Source: Bacteroidales bacterium (lineage in GTDB: Bacteria > Bacteroidota > Bacteroidia > Bacteroidales > UBA7960). Taken from it: a stretch of 13,292 bases of DNA. This document shows positions 1 through 8,103 of this stretch, one piece after another. The number at the start of each line of letters is the position of its first letter. The first letter of the stretch is position 1. The DNA is taken from contig SKNE01000148.1 of the NCBI GenBank assembly GCA_007120675.1, positions 1 through 13,292 of the forward strand, read 5' to 3'. Both the position numbers and the translations under genes were made by a program. The notes beneath the pieces are model-generated. The model was not told where the DNA came from and did no database searches. It worked only from the letters and a program-made list of their open reading frames with translations.

Positions 1-1
1 A

Positions 2-2713
2 AACAACCAGCACCTCAGGCTGCGTTCCTGTGTGGTGGATGCCGACCTGCATGGCCAGATCCATTTTGGCCAGCTGCCTGCCTCTCTCAGGGGCTTTGCA
101 CACACCTTTGTGCCCGTTTTGTCCGCCAGCCAACCGACGGTAGGTAGCAGGCAGGTAAATGGCAGCCAGGACCTGCAGTTCTCGCTCCGTTTCAATGACA
201 GCCAGGCCATCACCGACTATTTCATTCCATCGGTGAGCCTTTCCCCTGGCAGCTGGGTGAGCGGCCACTTCAACTCAGAAGAGCAGAGCCTGGGTTTTGA
301 AGGGCATGCAGACCTGCTCAGCCTTGCCGGGCGCCAAATGTTGTCCTGGTCACTGGCCGGGGAGCTTAATGACCGGCAATACAAGCTCTCTTTCGTGGCC
401 GACCAGCTCATGTTATCGGATAGCCTGATCTTGCATCAGCTGGAGGCAGTAAGCCTGTGGGGAGAAAACAAGGCAGGGGTGACAATGCAGTGGGGAGCGG
501 ATCCGGATAAAAACAGTGCAACAGTTGATGGCGGGAGATTGCAGGGGATAGTCAATATTTATGACCGGTCATATGCTGACTTCAGCTTTTTACCCTCTCA
601 TGCCCACTTCAACGGGGATACATGGCGGCTTAATGTGGACAATAAAATCATACTGGACGGTAAGAGGCTGGAAATATCACAACTGATGGCCTACCACGAC
701 AACCAGTTCATCATGGCCGACGGGGTGCTCAGCGATGACCCCTCCCATAAGATGAACCTGTCCTTTGGCAACTTTGACGTAGCCTATACTGAAGTCCTTA
801 TGGGGGACAGGAATTTTTATTTTGGCGGGATGCTGGATGGCTATGTGAGCTTCTCCGGACTGTTTGAGGCACCCCTGAGCATTGGTGCCGAGCTGCATGT
901 GGATGACTTTACCTTCAACCAGGTCCTGCTTGGAGACTTTGAATTACACAGCATTTGGGATAATGAGCAGGAGGCCTTCAGGGTGGATGGCCGCCTCAGC
1001 CATTATGAGGATAAGCATCCTGACCCCCTCGTTGTGTCGGGCTTTATCCGCACTGCCGGACCGCAGGAGGGCTTTGATTTGGACATTGCGCTGGACCGGA
1101 TGAAAATGTCCATATGGGGTCCTTACATGCGGAGCTTCGCTTCCGATTTCAGGGGGCTGGCCACCGGCAAGCTTCACCTGGGGGGACCATTGGATGGTCC
1201 GCTGCTCACGGGCCGCGCCAGGCTGGCCGAAACATCCATCTTTATTCCTTACCTCAATGTGGGTTTTGAGCTGGACCAGGAAGTGTCCTTTACCCCAACC
1301 TCTTTCCGTTTTGACCAGGCGATGTTCAGGGACAGACTGGGAAACACGGCCGAGGTGACAGGAGACATTTTGCACTCCTCATTCACTGACTTCGGACTGG
1401 ACCTGCATATCAGGCCAAACGGGACACTGATGGTGGATACCGATGCGAGGCATAACACCATTTATTATGGTACAGGCCTGGTTACGGGTCTGGCTCATCT
1501 TCACGGTCCGGTCAATGACATCACGATGGATATCTCAGCACGCACAAACCGGGGGACCAGGATATTTCTGCCGCTGGGCAACAGTGGCGAGGTGAGACAA
1601 AGCCATTTTATCTCCTTCGTTCGCCAGGATGAAGAAAAGGACATGCAGCCCTTTTTGTTGCCGGAAATGCCAGGTTCGCTGACGGTGAACTTTGACCTGG
1701 AGGTGACCCCTGAAGCGGAGCTGCAGCTCTTTTTTGACAACCAGTTCGGAGACATCATCAGGGGAAGGGGAGAGGGTGATTTGAGGCTGGAGGTTCGGTC
1801 TGACGGCACGTTCTATATCTATGGCGACTACCAAATACAGGATGGTGAATACCTCTTTACGTTACAAAACATCATCAACAAACGTTTTCGCATTGAGCAG
1901 GGAAGCAATATACGCTGGACAGGTGACCTGAATGAAGCAGATGTGTACCTGCGTGCTGCCTATCGACTGCGCACATCCCTTTATGATCTCTTTGCAGGGG
2001 AAGGAATTGACCCTGCGGCGATGGAGGTGTACCGCCGCCGGGTGCCGGTGGAAACAATGCTGATTCTGGAAGAAAAACTCTTTAACCCGGACATTTCATT
2101 TGAGATCATCATACCGGGAGGAGATGAAAATATGCGGGAGATGATCGAGCGGCTCATCACCACCGAGCAGGAGATGAACCGCCAGGTGTTTTCCCTTTTG
2201 ATATTAAACCGCTTCATGCCCACCACCATCGATCAGTACAATACGGCACTGGGCTATGGGGTGGGCAGCACATCCTCAGAACTGCTGTCGAACCAGCTGA
2301 GCAACTGGCTGTCGCAGATTAGCTCCGATTTCGATATCGGGGTCAACTACCGTCCGGGTGATGAGATCAGCAGCCAGGAGCTGGAACTGGCCCTGTCCAC
2401 CCAGCTGTTTGACGACAGGGTGATCATAGACGGCAATTTTGGTGTGGCGGGAAACCAGACAGCCACCGGGCAAACCACACAGGGAACAAACCAGATAATC
2501 GGTGACGTGAACATTGAGGTCATGGTCACCCCTGAAGGCAAGTTGCGTGTCAAGGCCTTCAACCGTTCCAACACCTTCGATATCATCAACACCAATGCCC
2601 CCTATACGCAAGGCATCGGCGTGTTTTACCGCAGGGAGTTTGACAGCTTGAATGAACTGTTCAGGAGTCAGCGTTTACGCGGTACCCTGCCGGTAACCGA
2701 GGCGGACCAGTGA
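2..2713 (+). CDS. tamB: TamB-type translocation/assembly protein, C-terminal part (5' end cut by window)
   Basis: The frame is open from the first complete codon at position 2 (no stop before the GTG at 32) to TGA at 2711-2713. About 903 residues are visible and the true start lies upstream. Family knowledge: TamB/YtfN proteins are anchored in the inner membrane, span the periplasm as a long beta-groove and help outer-membrane assembly or lipid transport; Bacteroidota members are often around 1,400-1,700 residues. Seen here: long runs of alternating beta-strand sequence with AsmA-like pieces such as GQLPASLRGF, GKLHLGGPLDGPLLTGRARL and LVTGLAHLHGPVNDITMDI. The conserved TamB C-terminal (DUF490) domain covers roughly nucleotides 1660-2690, with GRGEGDLRLEV, GDYQIQDGEYLFTLQNI, RIEQGSNIRWTGDL and a terminal QGIGVFYRREFDSLNELF. 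No membrane anchor is visible, as expected if it sits in the missing N-terminus. The gene converges on ribBA with only 14 bp between stop codons. The assignment is firm at family level; the exact client or lipid role is unknown. Confidence 0.88.
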   Translation, partial: NNQHLRLRSCVVDADLHGQIHFGQLPASLRGFAHTFVPVLSASQPTVGSRQVNGSQDLQFSLRFNDSQAITDYFIPSVSLSPGSWVSGHFNSEEQSLGFEGHADLLSLAGRQMLSWSLAGELNDRQYKLSFVADQLMLSDSLILHQLEAVSLWGENKAGVTMQWGADPDKNSATVDGGRLQGIVNIYDRSYADFSFLPSHAHFNGDTWRLNVDNKIILDGKRLEISQLMAYHDNQFIMADGVLSDDPSHKMNLSFGNFDVAYTEVLMGDRNFYFGGMLDGYVSFSGLFEAPLSIGAELHVDDFTFNQVLLGDFELHSIWDNEQEAFRVDGRLSHYEDKHPDPLVVSGFIRTAGPQEGFDLDIALDRMKMSIWGPYMRSFASDFRGLATGKLHLGGPLDGPLLTGRARLAETSIFIPYLNVGFELDQEVSFTPTSFRFDQAMFRDRLGNTAEVTGDILHSSFTDFGLDLHIRPNGTLMVDTDARHNTIYYGTGLVTGLAHLHGPVNDITMDISARTNRGTRIFLPLGNSGEVRQSHFISFVRQDEEKDMQPFLLPEMPGSLTVNFDLEVTPEAELQLFFDNQFGDIIRGRGEGDLRLEVRSDGTFYIYGDYQIQDGEYLFTLQNIINKRFRIEQGSNIRWTGDLNEADVYLRAAYRLRTSLYDLFAGEGIDPAAMEVYRRRVPVETMLILEEKLFNPDISFEIIIPGGDENMREMIERLITTEQEMNRQVFSLLILNRFMPTTIDQYNTALGYGVGSTSSELLSNQLSNWLSQISSDFDIGVNYRPGDEISSQELELALSTQLFDDRVIIDGNFGVAGNQTATGQTTQGTNQIIGDVNIEVMVTPEGKLRVKAFNRSNTFDIINTNAPYTQGIGVFYRREFDSLNELFRSQRLRGTLPVTEADQ

Positions 2714-2727
2714 TTCCCCGTCCCGCC

Positions 2728-3930
2728 CTAGAACAGATGCCCCATTTTCTTTTTCTTCGTATCCAGGTACACCTTGCAATGATCGGAGGTGGGCACCACG
2801 ATGGGAATATTTTCGGTGATCTCTATGCCATAGCCTGTCAAGCCTGTTTTCTTTCCCGGGTTGTTGGTGATGAGCCTGATTTTGCTGGCTCCCAGGTCGC
2901 GCAGTATTTGTGCACCGATGCCATAATCCCTTTCATCGGCCTTAAATCCCAGTTCAATATTTGCTTCTACGGTATCCCTGCCCCGCTCCTGGAGGTGATA
3001 GGCTTTCAGCTTATTGAGCAGACCTATGCCACGGCCTTCCTGGTTCATGTAAAGGACAACCCCTTTGCCCTCTTTCTCCACCATTTGCATGGCCTGGTGC
3101 AGCTGGCCGCCACAGTCGCATTTGCAGCTGCCAAAAATATCGCCTGTAATGCAGCTGGAGTGCACCCTGACAAGGATCTCCTCGCCTGAGGTCCACTCCC
3201 CCTTGGTGAGGGCAAGGTGAAGCTTGTCGTTGGTGGTTTGTTTGTAGGCCACCAGTTTAAAGTGACCCCATTGGGTGGGCAGGTCGACGGTGATCTCCTT
3301 GGAGATGTGACTTTCGTTCTTGATCCTGTAGGCGATCAGGTCCTCTATGGAGATGATTTTCAGGTCAAACCGCTGGGCAATCTCAAACAGCTCGGGGAGC
3401 CTGGCCATGGAGCCGTCGTCATTCATGATCTCCACCAGGGCGCCGGCAGGCTGGAGCCCGGCCAGCCTTGCCAGGTCAATGGAGGCTTCGGTGTGTCCGG
3501 CCCGTTGAAGCACCCCTCCCTCACGGGCACGCAGGGGGAAAATGTGTCCGGGCCTGGCAAGCTCTGAGGGTTTGGTCTCCGGATCGGCCAGCGCCTTCAC
3601 CGTTTTGGCCCTGTCTGATGCGGAGATTCCCGTTGTGCAGCCCTTCCCTTTAAGGTCCACAGATACGGTAAAAGGTGTCTCATGTAAAGCGGTATTCTTC
3701 GGCACCATCAGGTCCAGCTCCAGCATCTCACTACGCTTCCTGGTGATGGGAGCACAGATCAGGCCACGCCCATGGGTCGCCATGAAGTTGATAATCTCCG
3801 GGGTGATGGTTTCGCCGGCAGCGATAAAGTCACCCTCGTTTTCGCGGTCCTCGTCGTCGACCACAATCACCACCTTGCCCGCCCTGATGTCTGTGATGGC
3901 TTCCTCAATGGTATTGAACTGATTCTGCAT
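2728..3930 (-). CDS. ribBA: Bifunctional 3,4-dihydroxy-2-butanone-4-phosphate synthase / GTP cyclohydrolase II
   Basis: This is a 400-residue cytosolic enzyme that catalyses both entry reactions of riboflavin synthesis. The N-terminal RibB domain (about 1-200) makes 3,4-dihydroxy-2-butanone 4-phosphate from ribulose 5-phosphate. The C-terminal RibA domain (about 205-400) opens GTP to give the diaminopyrimidine precursor. RibB motifs seen: DDEDRENEGD at 25-34, ATHGRG at 51-56, RPGHIFPLRA at 126-135 and AGHTEASIDLARLAG at 144-158. RibA motifs seen: VHSSCITGD with zinc ligand Cys260, then CDCG with Cys271 and Cys273; NQEGRGIG at 296-303; and ITNNPGK at 354-360. Both active sites look complete and the length is usual for RibBA. 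I chose the ATG at 3930 because the family begins MQNQFNTIEEAI. The frame stays open to 3987, but that would add 19 unconserved residues overlapping the glycosyltransferase end. The start is 11 nt after that gene's stop, so ribBA is probably last in the permease-glycosyltransferase operon. No FMN riboswitch is visible upstream, and there is no Shine-Dalgarno sequence. Confidence 0.97.
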   Translation of the reverse strand: MQNQFNTIEEAITDIRAGKVVIVVDDEDRENEGDFIAAGETITPEIINFMATHGRGLICAPITRKRSEMLELDLMVPKNTALHETPFTVSVDLKGKGCTTGISASDRAKTVKALADPETKPSELARPGHIFPLRAREGGVLQRAGHTEASIDLARLAGLQPAGALVEIMNDDGSMARLPELFEIAQRFDLKIISIEDLIAYRIKNESHISKEITVDLPTQWGHFKLVAYKQTTNDKLHLALTKGEWTSGEEILVRVHSSCITGDIFGSCKCDCGGQLHQAMQMVEKEGKGVVLYMNQEGRGIGLLNKLKAYHLQERGRDTVEANIELGFKADERDYGIGAQILRDLGASKIRLITNNPGKKTGLTGYGIEITENIPIVVPTSDHCKVYLDTKKKKMGHLF

Positions 3931-3941
3931 GATAAAAACAA

Positions 3942-5111
3942 TTAAGCCGTGATGACACTTTCCAGGGTCTTGCAGGTGTTTTCCCAATTAAAGTGTTGAT
4001 AAACAAATGAATGTCCTTGTTTTCCTAATTCTGCGCGCCGGGCTTCATTCTTCAGCAAAGATAATATTAGTTGGGCATACTCACCGGCCTTTGTGCCAAT
4101 GAGAATATCCCTGCCATCCTCTGCCATGAGTGCTTTGTTGGCCAGCGGGGAGGTGATGCACGGCACCTGCATGGCCATGGCCTCCAACACCTTGTTTTGA
4201 AGTCCGCTGCCAATTTGCATGGGTGCCACAAACACCTTCGAGCGCGCATAATATTCCCGGATATCGTCCACCCAGCCTGTCACCCTTACCAGGGGACCCG
4301 CCAGGGCCCTGACCTTTCTTGATGGCGTGGCACCAGCCAAAACGAGCTTCGCACCGGGCAACTCTTCCCAGACATGGGGCATGATCTCCCTGGCCAGGAA
4401 TTCGGCCCCGTCCACATTGGGAGGATAAGCCATATTGCCCGTAAACACAATGTCGTAATCCTTCTGCCGCTCCATAGGCCTGAAGAACGCAAAATCCACT
4501 CCGTTTGGAACGACGGTGATCTGGTTACGCCCAGGGTGGTCTATCCCCTCCCTGTCAGGGTAGGAAATAATTGTTTTGTTGTCAAAGCATTCAAAAATCT
4601 CTGATTCATAACGCCTGACACGCTTCTGCTCCATTTGCAGCAGTGGCCTCAGGTGCCAGGCTGCGCTCAGCAGCCTGCGCTGCAGGTTGACGGAAAAGGC
4701 ATCCTGGTAGTCCAGTGTTTTGTGGGTATGGGAATGCCTGGCATACTCCGCCGTCCGGATCAGCTGACAGTAGATATGGTCCGGCTGGTGTTCGCGGATG
4801 ATTTGACTGATGCTGCGATGGATGGATTTGCTGTGGAAATAGGCCACCTGGAATGGTTTACGGGCAAAAAAGGCCGTCACCAGCCTGCGTGCGATCCCTG
4901 TTTTGCCCAACCTGAAGAAATGCAGCTCCTTGCAAAAAGCACCCAATATGTCGTACGCTTTCTCCTCAGGCGGCGAATCACTCAGTGCACAAACAACCAG
5001 GTCATGGTTTTGTGCGAGCTCCCTGAGCTGATAGAACGCCCTGAGCTTATCCCCCTTCTCAAGTGGATAAGGGATCCTGGAAAGGATAACAAGAATCTTC
5101 CTTCTCAACAC
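3942..5111 (-). CDS. GT4-family glycosyltransferase, second of a pair
   Basis: This is a GT-B fold glycosyltransferase of about 389 residues that probably transfers a sugar from a nucleotide-sugar donor to a lipopolysaccharide or surface-glycan acceptor at the cytoplasmic membrane. Donor and acceptor cannot be read from the sequence. Counting from the longest frame (TTG at 5150), the N-terminal Rossmann half opens with ILSRIPYPLEKGDKLRAF at 22-39. The C-terminal donor half has VVPNGVDF at 213-220, FTGNMAYPPNVDGAEFL at 236-252, LVLAGATPS at 269-277 and IGSGLQNKVLEAMAMQVP at 313-330. The GT4 EX7E pair is incomplete: Glu323 is present but the first position is Ser315, a change also seen in related Bacteroidota enzymes. 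The start is uncertain. There is no suitable ATG; options are TTG 5150, GTG 5111 and TTG 5108. I prefer GTG 5111 because homologues begin just before the KILVILSR strand. It follows the other glycosyltransferase and lies 11 nt before ribBA. It resembles the exopolysaccharide sugar-transferase group modelled by TIGR03087, though I could not test this. Confidence 0.9.
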   Translation of the reverse strand: MLRRKILVILSRIPYPLEKGDKLRAFYQLRELAQNHDLVVCALSDSPPEEKAYDILGAFCKELHFFRLGKTGIARRLVTAFFARKPFQVAYFHSKSIHRSISQIIREHQPDHIYCQLIRTAEYARHSHTHKTLDYQDAFSVNLQRRLLSAAWHLRPLLQMEQKRVRRYESEIFECFDNKTIISYPDREGIDHPGRNQITVVPNGVDFAFFRPMERQKDYDIVFTGNMAYPPNVDGAEFLAREIMPHVWEELPGAKLVLAGATPSRKVRALAGPLVRVTGWVDDIREYYARSKVFVAPMQIGSGLQNKVLEAMAMQVPCITSPLANKALMAEDGRDILIGTKAGEYAQLILSLLKNEARRAELGKQGHSFVYQHFNWENTCKTLESVITA

Positions 5112-5166
5112 AGCGAAATTTTTGCCTTGCCTCAGTGTTGCAACTGGCAAGCGATCTCCACTGCCG

Positions 5167-5174
5167 CAAAGGTA
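5167..5174 (-). promoter_or_regulatory. Possible internal promoter -7 element (TACCTTTG)
   Basis: On the minus strand TACCTTTG matches the Bacteroidota -7 consensus TAnnTTTG exactly. It lies in the gap between the two glycosyltransferase genes, about 55 nt before the preferred GTG start at 5111. No TTG or TTTG is found at the expected -33 spacing; the nearest T-run (TTTTC) is about 23 nt away. It could give separate transcription of the second glycosyltransferase and ribBA, but an 8-bp motif with four fixed Ts and Gs can occur by chance. Confidence 0.25.
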
Positions 5175-5187
5175 TTAATTATCCCCC

Positions 5188-6387
5188 TTACTTCTCTGAA
5201 AATGCCTGGTAAAACTCAATGAGGTGATCCATGTAAACAGGTACCGAATGGTTTTTCTGGGCGAAAGAAGCTGCATTGCGCCCCAGTTTGATCATTTCGT
5301 CTTTATTGCTGAAGCAATAAAGGATGGCTTCAGCCATTTCGCCGGCTGTATCGGCCAGCAGGATATTTTCGCCATGTGTGCAGTGAATCCCCTCGGCACC
5401 AATACTTGTCGACACAATGGCCTTCCCTGCGGCCATCCCCTCAATGATCTTGACACGCATACCCCCTCCCGATCTTAATGGTACGATCATCAGTCCGTGG
5501 CCATGCATGAAATGACGGGCATCTTCCACTTCTCCCAGGATGCGGATTTGATCTGACTGGTAGCGGTAAAATTCGCCGGGGACATTTCTGCCGGCCAGGA
5601 CAAAGACAAGGCCTGGTTTTTCAGCGACTACCAGTGGCCACACCTCTTCCATGAACCAGGCAAGCCCTTCCTGGTTCGGCCGCCAATCCATGCTGCCGAT
5701 ATGAAAGGCCGTGTAATTGTCACCGGGGTTATCGCCGGCAGGCTGCCACCGTTCATCCACTCCCACGGGAATGGTCACCGCAGGATGGGAAAAGCCGTTC
5801 TGCCTGAAAAAGTGCAGGTCCACATGGGATATGGCGATCAGGCCATCTACCTGGTGCACCGTTTTCATTTCAAATAGTTTTAAGCGCCGGGCAAGAATGC
5901 TTAAATAGATTTTTTTCAATGGGTTACGAGCGGTTTTGGCCAGCCGCTCCCAAATGAAATGTTCAATGTTATGGGACCTGAAGAGGAGGGAGGCGGCGCT
6001 GTGCCTGCGGATTACCGGAATATAGGGGGTAAGGTAGAGCCCTTCCAGCTGGATGATGTCAAAATGATCCTGCTGCAAAATCTTGGCTATACGCTCCTCC
6101 ACCTGCTTGCTGTAGAAGCGGGAGATGTTGTAGGACTGCCTGGTGAACAGGTTGAACAGGGCTTTATGCAGCCTGATGCTTGTGTCAATGGGCAGCGCTT
6201 CATAGGCGGTTTTGTCCATGTATTCCGCAGGCAACGCATTCTCGCGTCCGTCACTGAACGGATCCAGTGCAGCCACCTTAACGGACATTCCTCGCTTAAT
6301 GAGTCCGTCGGTCAATTGATGCATGGCAATGGAACCCCCGTCATATGGTGGATAAGGTGGCTTATGGCAAAGTTGAAGGATACGCAT
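5188..6387 (-). CDS. GT4-family glycosyltransferase, first of a pair
   Basis: This is a complete 399-residue GT-B glycosyltransferase with an ATG start at 6387, 5 nt after the permease stop, so the two are almost certainly co-transcribed. The N-terminal acceptor half opens with MRILQLCHKPPYPPYDGGS at 1-19, the glycine-rich loop typical of this group, and includes FRSHNIEHFIWERLA at 136-150. The C-terminal donor half has IPVGVDERW at 206-214, FHIGSMDWRPNQEGLAWF at 228-245, VFVLAGRN at 261-268 and PLRSGGGMRVKIIEGMAAGK at 303-322, followed by AIVSTSIGAEGI. Of the EX7E pair, Glu316 is present while the first position is Gly308. The layout and several motifs parallel the neighbouring glycosyltransferase, but the two proteins are clearly diverged and not a recent duplication. 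The role is likely sugar addition in lipopolysaccharide, O-chain or exopolysaccharide assembly, inferred from family and from the permease next door; the sugar and linkage are unknown. No signal peptide or membrane segment is seen. Confidence 0.93.
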   Translation of the reverse strand: MRILQLCHKPPYPPYDGGSIAMHQLTDGLIKRGMSVKVAALDPFSDGRENALPAEYMDKTAYEALPIDTSIRLHKALFNLFTRQSYNISRFYSKQVEERIAKILQQDHFDIIQLEGLYLTPYIPVIRRHSAASLLFRSHNIEHFIWERLAKTARNPLKKIYLSILARRLKLFEMKTVHQVDGLIAISHVDLHFFRQNGFSHPAVTIPVGVDERWQPAGDNPGDNYTAFHIGSMDWRPNQEGLAWFMEEVWPLVVAEKPGLVFVLAGRNVPGEFYRYQSDQIRILGEVEDARHFMHGHGLMIVPLRSGGGMRVKIIEGMAAGKAIVSTSIGAEGIHCTHGENILLADTAGEMAEAILYCFSNKDEMIKLGRNAASFAQKNHSVPVYMDHLIEFYQAFSEK

Positions 6388-6392
6388 GGGGC

Positions 6393-7838
6393 TTATGAGG
6401 ATGGGTTTTTCTTCCGGATGAAGGAGAAGAGTTTTTCAAATTGTCGCAGGTAGCTGTCTGTGTCCAGGATGGATGAGTCGGTGGTGGCCTTGATGGTGAG
6501 CAGGATACCCACGGGCAATAAGATGATCGACGACAACCACATGCCCTGGTGGGCCTCCAGGACCCCCTCCCTGACAAACTTTTCACCCATGATGGATATG
6601 ACGTGAAAGACCACGAATAGCAGTACAGAGATCACCAGCGGCAGCCCAAACCCACCTTTGCGAATGATGGCGCCCAGTGGCGCGCCGATGAGGAAAAGGA
6701 CCACACAGGCAAATGAGAGGGTAAATTTCCTGTGGAACTCTATCTGGTACCTTGCAAGGGTGCGCTTACGGTCCCTGAACTCCTGGTGCGACCTCCTGGT
6801 ATGCTCCCTGTTGCTCCGGATCATCTCCATGGCGCTGTTGATCACCATGCGTTCGTTGACAGGCGACTGCCGGATAAAGGCCATGTCGGCAAAACGCAGG
6901 CTTTCGGGAGAAAGGGCTGCGTAGTCTGTGGTGTCGGGCCGGGCATAGTGTCCGAAGCGACGACGGTAGGTGTTGATCAGGGAAGCCTTTCTTCTGTCCA
7001 GCTCGGTGGAGAGCGAATCTTCAAAATAGATGAGCTGGCTGATATTGAGCATCCGGAAATTGCCCTTGAACAGCTCTTCATCGGTCCGTTCCAGGTCAAA
7101 CATGCTGAGATCAAACTTCCTGACCTGTTTCTCAAAATGGGTACGCTGAAAGGGCCTGTCGGGCGACAGCAGGTTGCCCTCACCTGCCTCCTGGTAGTTT
7201 GTTCCGTTGTAAAGGGATAGGACAAGGTAGCGCTTGTCGGCAGTCATGGCCATGGTGCCCCACTCAGCCAGCGTCAGGTTGGTATTGCCCCGCCTGTCGC
7301 TGTGGTCGTATACCTTGATGCCGCGCAAGGTATTGCCCCCATTCACTTTTTCGTCTACCCGGATGACAAAATGATCTATTCCATGGTAATAGATGCCTTC
7401 GGTGATGTGGAAGGCCGGTCGCTGCTGACGCACATCATACAGGAGGGAAAGGCTCTTCAGGTTGGCCACCGGCAATACGTTGTTGGAGAAGAAGAATGCA
7501 GCCAACACCAGCACGAAAGAGATCATGACCATGGGCCACATGATCCGTCTCAGGGAAATGCCAGCCGACTTAAAGGCCACGAGCTCATAATGTTCTCCCA
7601 TCTTGCCCATGGTCATAATGGAAGAGAGCAAAACGGCCAGGGGCAGGGCCAGGGGTACAAAGGTTGCCGACAGGTAAAAAAACAGCTCACCGAGGACATG
7701 CCATTCCAGGCCCTTGCCCACCAGGTCGTCAATATACTTCCATAAAAACTGCATGAGCAATATGAAAAGGGCAATGAAGAAGGTAACCACAAATGGCCCG
7801 ACATAGGAGGTGATGACCAGCTTGTGCAATTTCTTCAT
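6393..7838 (-). CDS. LptF/LptG (YjgP/YjgQ) family lipopolysaccharide export permease
   Basis: This 481-residue inner-membrane protein belongs to the family whose members form the transmembrane part of the LptB2FG ABC exporter, which extracts lipopolysaccharide from the inner membrane for transport by LptC-LptA-LptDE. The topology fits: three N-terminal helices near residues 14-33, 51-75 and 100-124, a periplasmic region from about 125 to 370, and three C-terminal helices near 372-392, 399-418 and 434-452. Family-like sequence includes FLWKYIDDLVGKGL, LPLAVLLSSIMTMGKMGEHYELVAFKS (read in two pieces) and, at the fourth helix, LIGAPLGAIIRKGGFGLP. The ATG at 7838 (MKKLHKLVITSYVGPF) is chosen because homologues start there. 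The frame is open to 7892, but the extra 18 residues would overlap the promoter motif. It is probably the first gene of the operon. Bacteroidota carry two such permeases and I cannot tell whether this is the LptF or LptG partner, so no symbol is given. The ATPase LptB is not in the window. Confidence 0.93.
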   Translation of the reverse strand: MKKLHKLVITSYVGPFVVTFFIALFILLMQFLWKYIDDLVGKGLEWHVLGELFFYLSATFVPLALPLAVLLSSIMTMGKMGEHYELVAFKSAGISLRRIMWPMVMISFVLVLAAFFFSNNVLPVANLKSLSLLYDVRQQRPAFHITEGIYYHGIDHFVIRVDEKVNGGNTLRGIKVYDHSDRRGNTNLTLAEWGTMAMTADKRYLVLSLYNGTNYQEAGEGNLLSPDRPFQRTHFEKQVRKFDLSMFDLERTDEELFKGNFRMLNISQLIYFEDSLSTELDRRKASLINTYRRRFGHYARPDTTDYAALSPESLRFADMAFIRQSPVNERMVINSAMEMIRSNREHTRRSHQEFRDRKRTLARYQIEFHRKFTLSFACVVLFLIGAPLGAIIRKGGFGLPLVISVLLFVVFHVISIMGEKFVREGVLEAHQGMWLSSIILLPVGILLTIKATTDSSILDTDSYLRQFEKLFSFIRKKNPSS

Positions 7839-7881
7839 GATGGCATTCTTTGACTCACAGGCCCAATGCATGCGTGTTCTA

Positions 7882-7910
7882 CAAAAGTACACGAAATTTT
7901 GTCACTCAAA
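7882..7910 (-). promoter_or_regulatory. Predicted promoter of the permease-glycosyltransferase-ribBA operon
   Basis: Read on the minus strand, a -33 TTTG (7910-7907) is followed after 17 nt by a -7 TACTTTTG (7889-7882). Both match the Bacteroidota primary-sigma consensus (TTTG, then TAnnTTTG). Transcription would begin near 7875, leaving a leader of about 38 nt before the ATG at 7838. No Shine-Dalgarno sequence is present, which is normal in this phylum. Position, spacing and motif agree, so this is the best-supported regulatory site in the window. Confidence 0.6.
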
Positions 7911-7940
7911 ATTGCCCCGGACGGGCAAAAGAAATTCGAG

Positions 7941-7948
7941 TATTTTTG
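7941..7948 (+). promoter_or_regulatory. Possible -7 element (TATTTTTG) for the divergent hydrolase gene
   Basis: TATTTTTG matches TAnnTTTG on the plus strand, about 155 nt before the hydrolase ATG. The nearest upstream TTG (7912-7914) is 26 nt away, longer than the usual spacing, so the -33 part is weak. If used, it would give a long leader and form a divergent pair with the permease promoter some 30 bp to the left. The rest of the 7839-8103 gap shows no convincing operator, RNA gene or small ORF. Confidence 0.35.
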
Positions 7949-8103
7949 TTTTGGCGGCGACATAATGTTTGCCTGCAGCCGGCCGTTTACAGGTTGCGGA
8001 ATCCTGTGACCGGGGTGCATTGGCTTTCATACAAAGGGGGCGTTGGCTGAAGGGAGCCGCAAGCCGGAATGGTCACATTGGATAGTAAAAAAACCATGCA
8101 GGG

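Noticed and set aside
2710..3189. 159-residue plus-strand ORF
   Set aside because: It lies opposite the strongly conserved GTP cyclohydrolase II domain of ribBA and shows no family motifs.
3931..3941. FMN riboswitch controlling ribBA
   Set aside because: Only 11 nt separate ribBA from the upstream gene, and no RFN-like structure was recognised before the operon's first gene.
5959..6453. 164-residue plus-strand ORF
   Set aside because: It is antisense to the first glycosyltransferase and the permease end; no recognisable domain.
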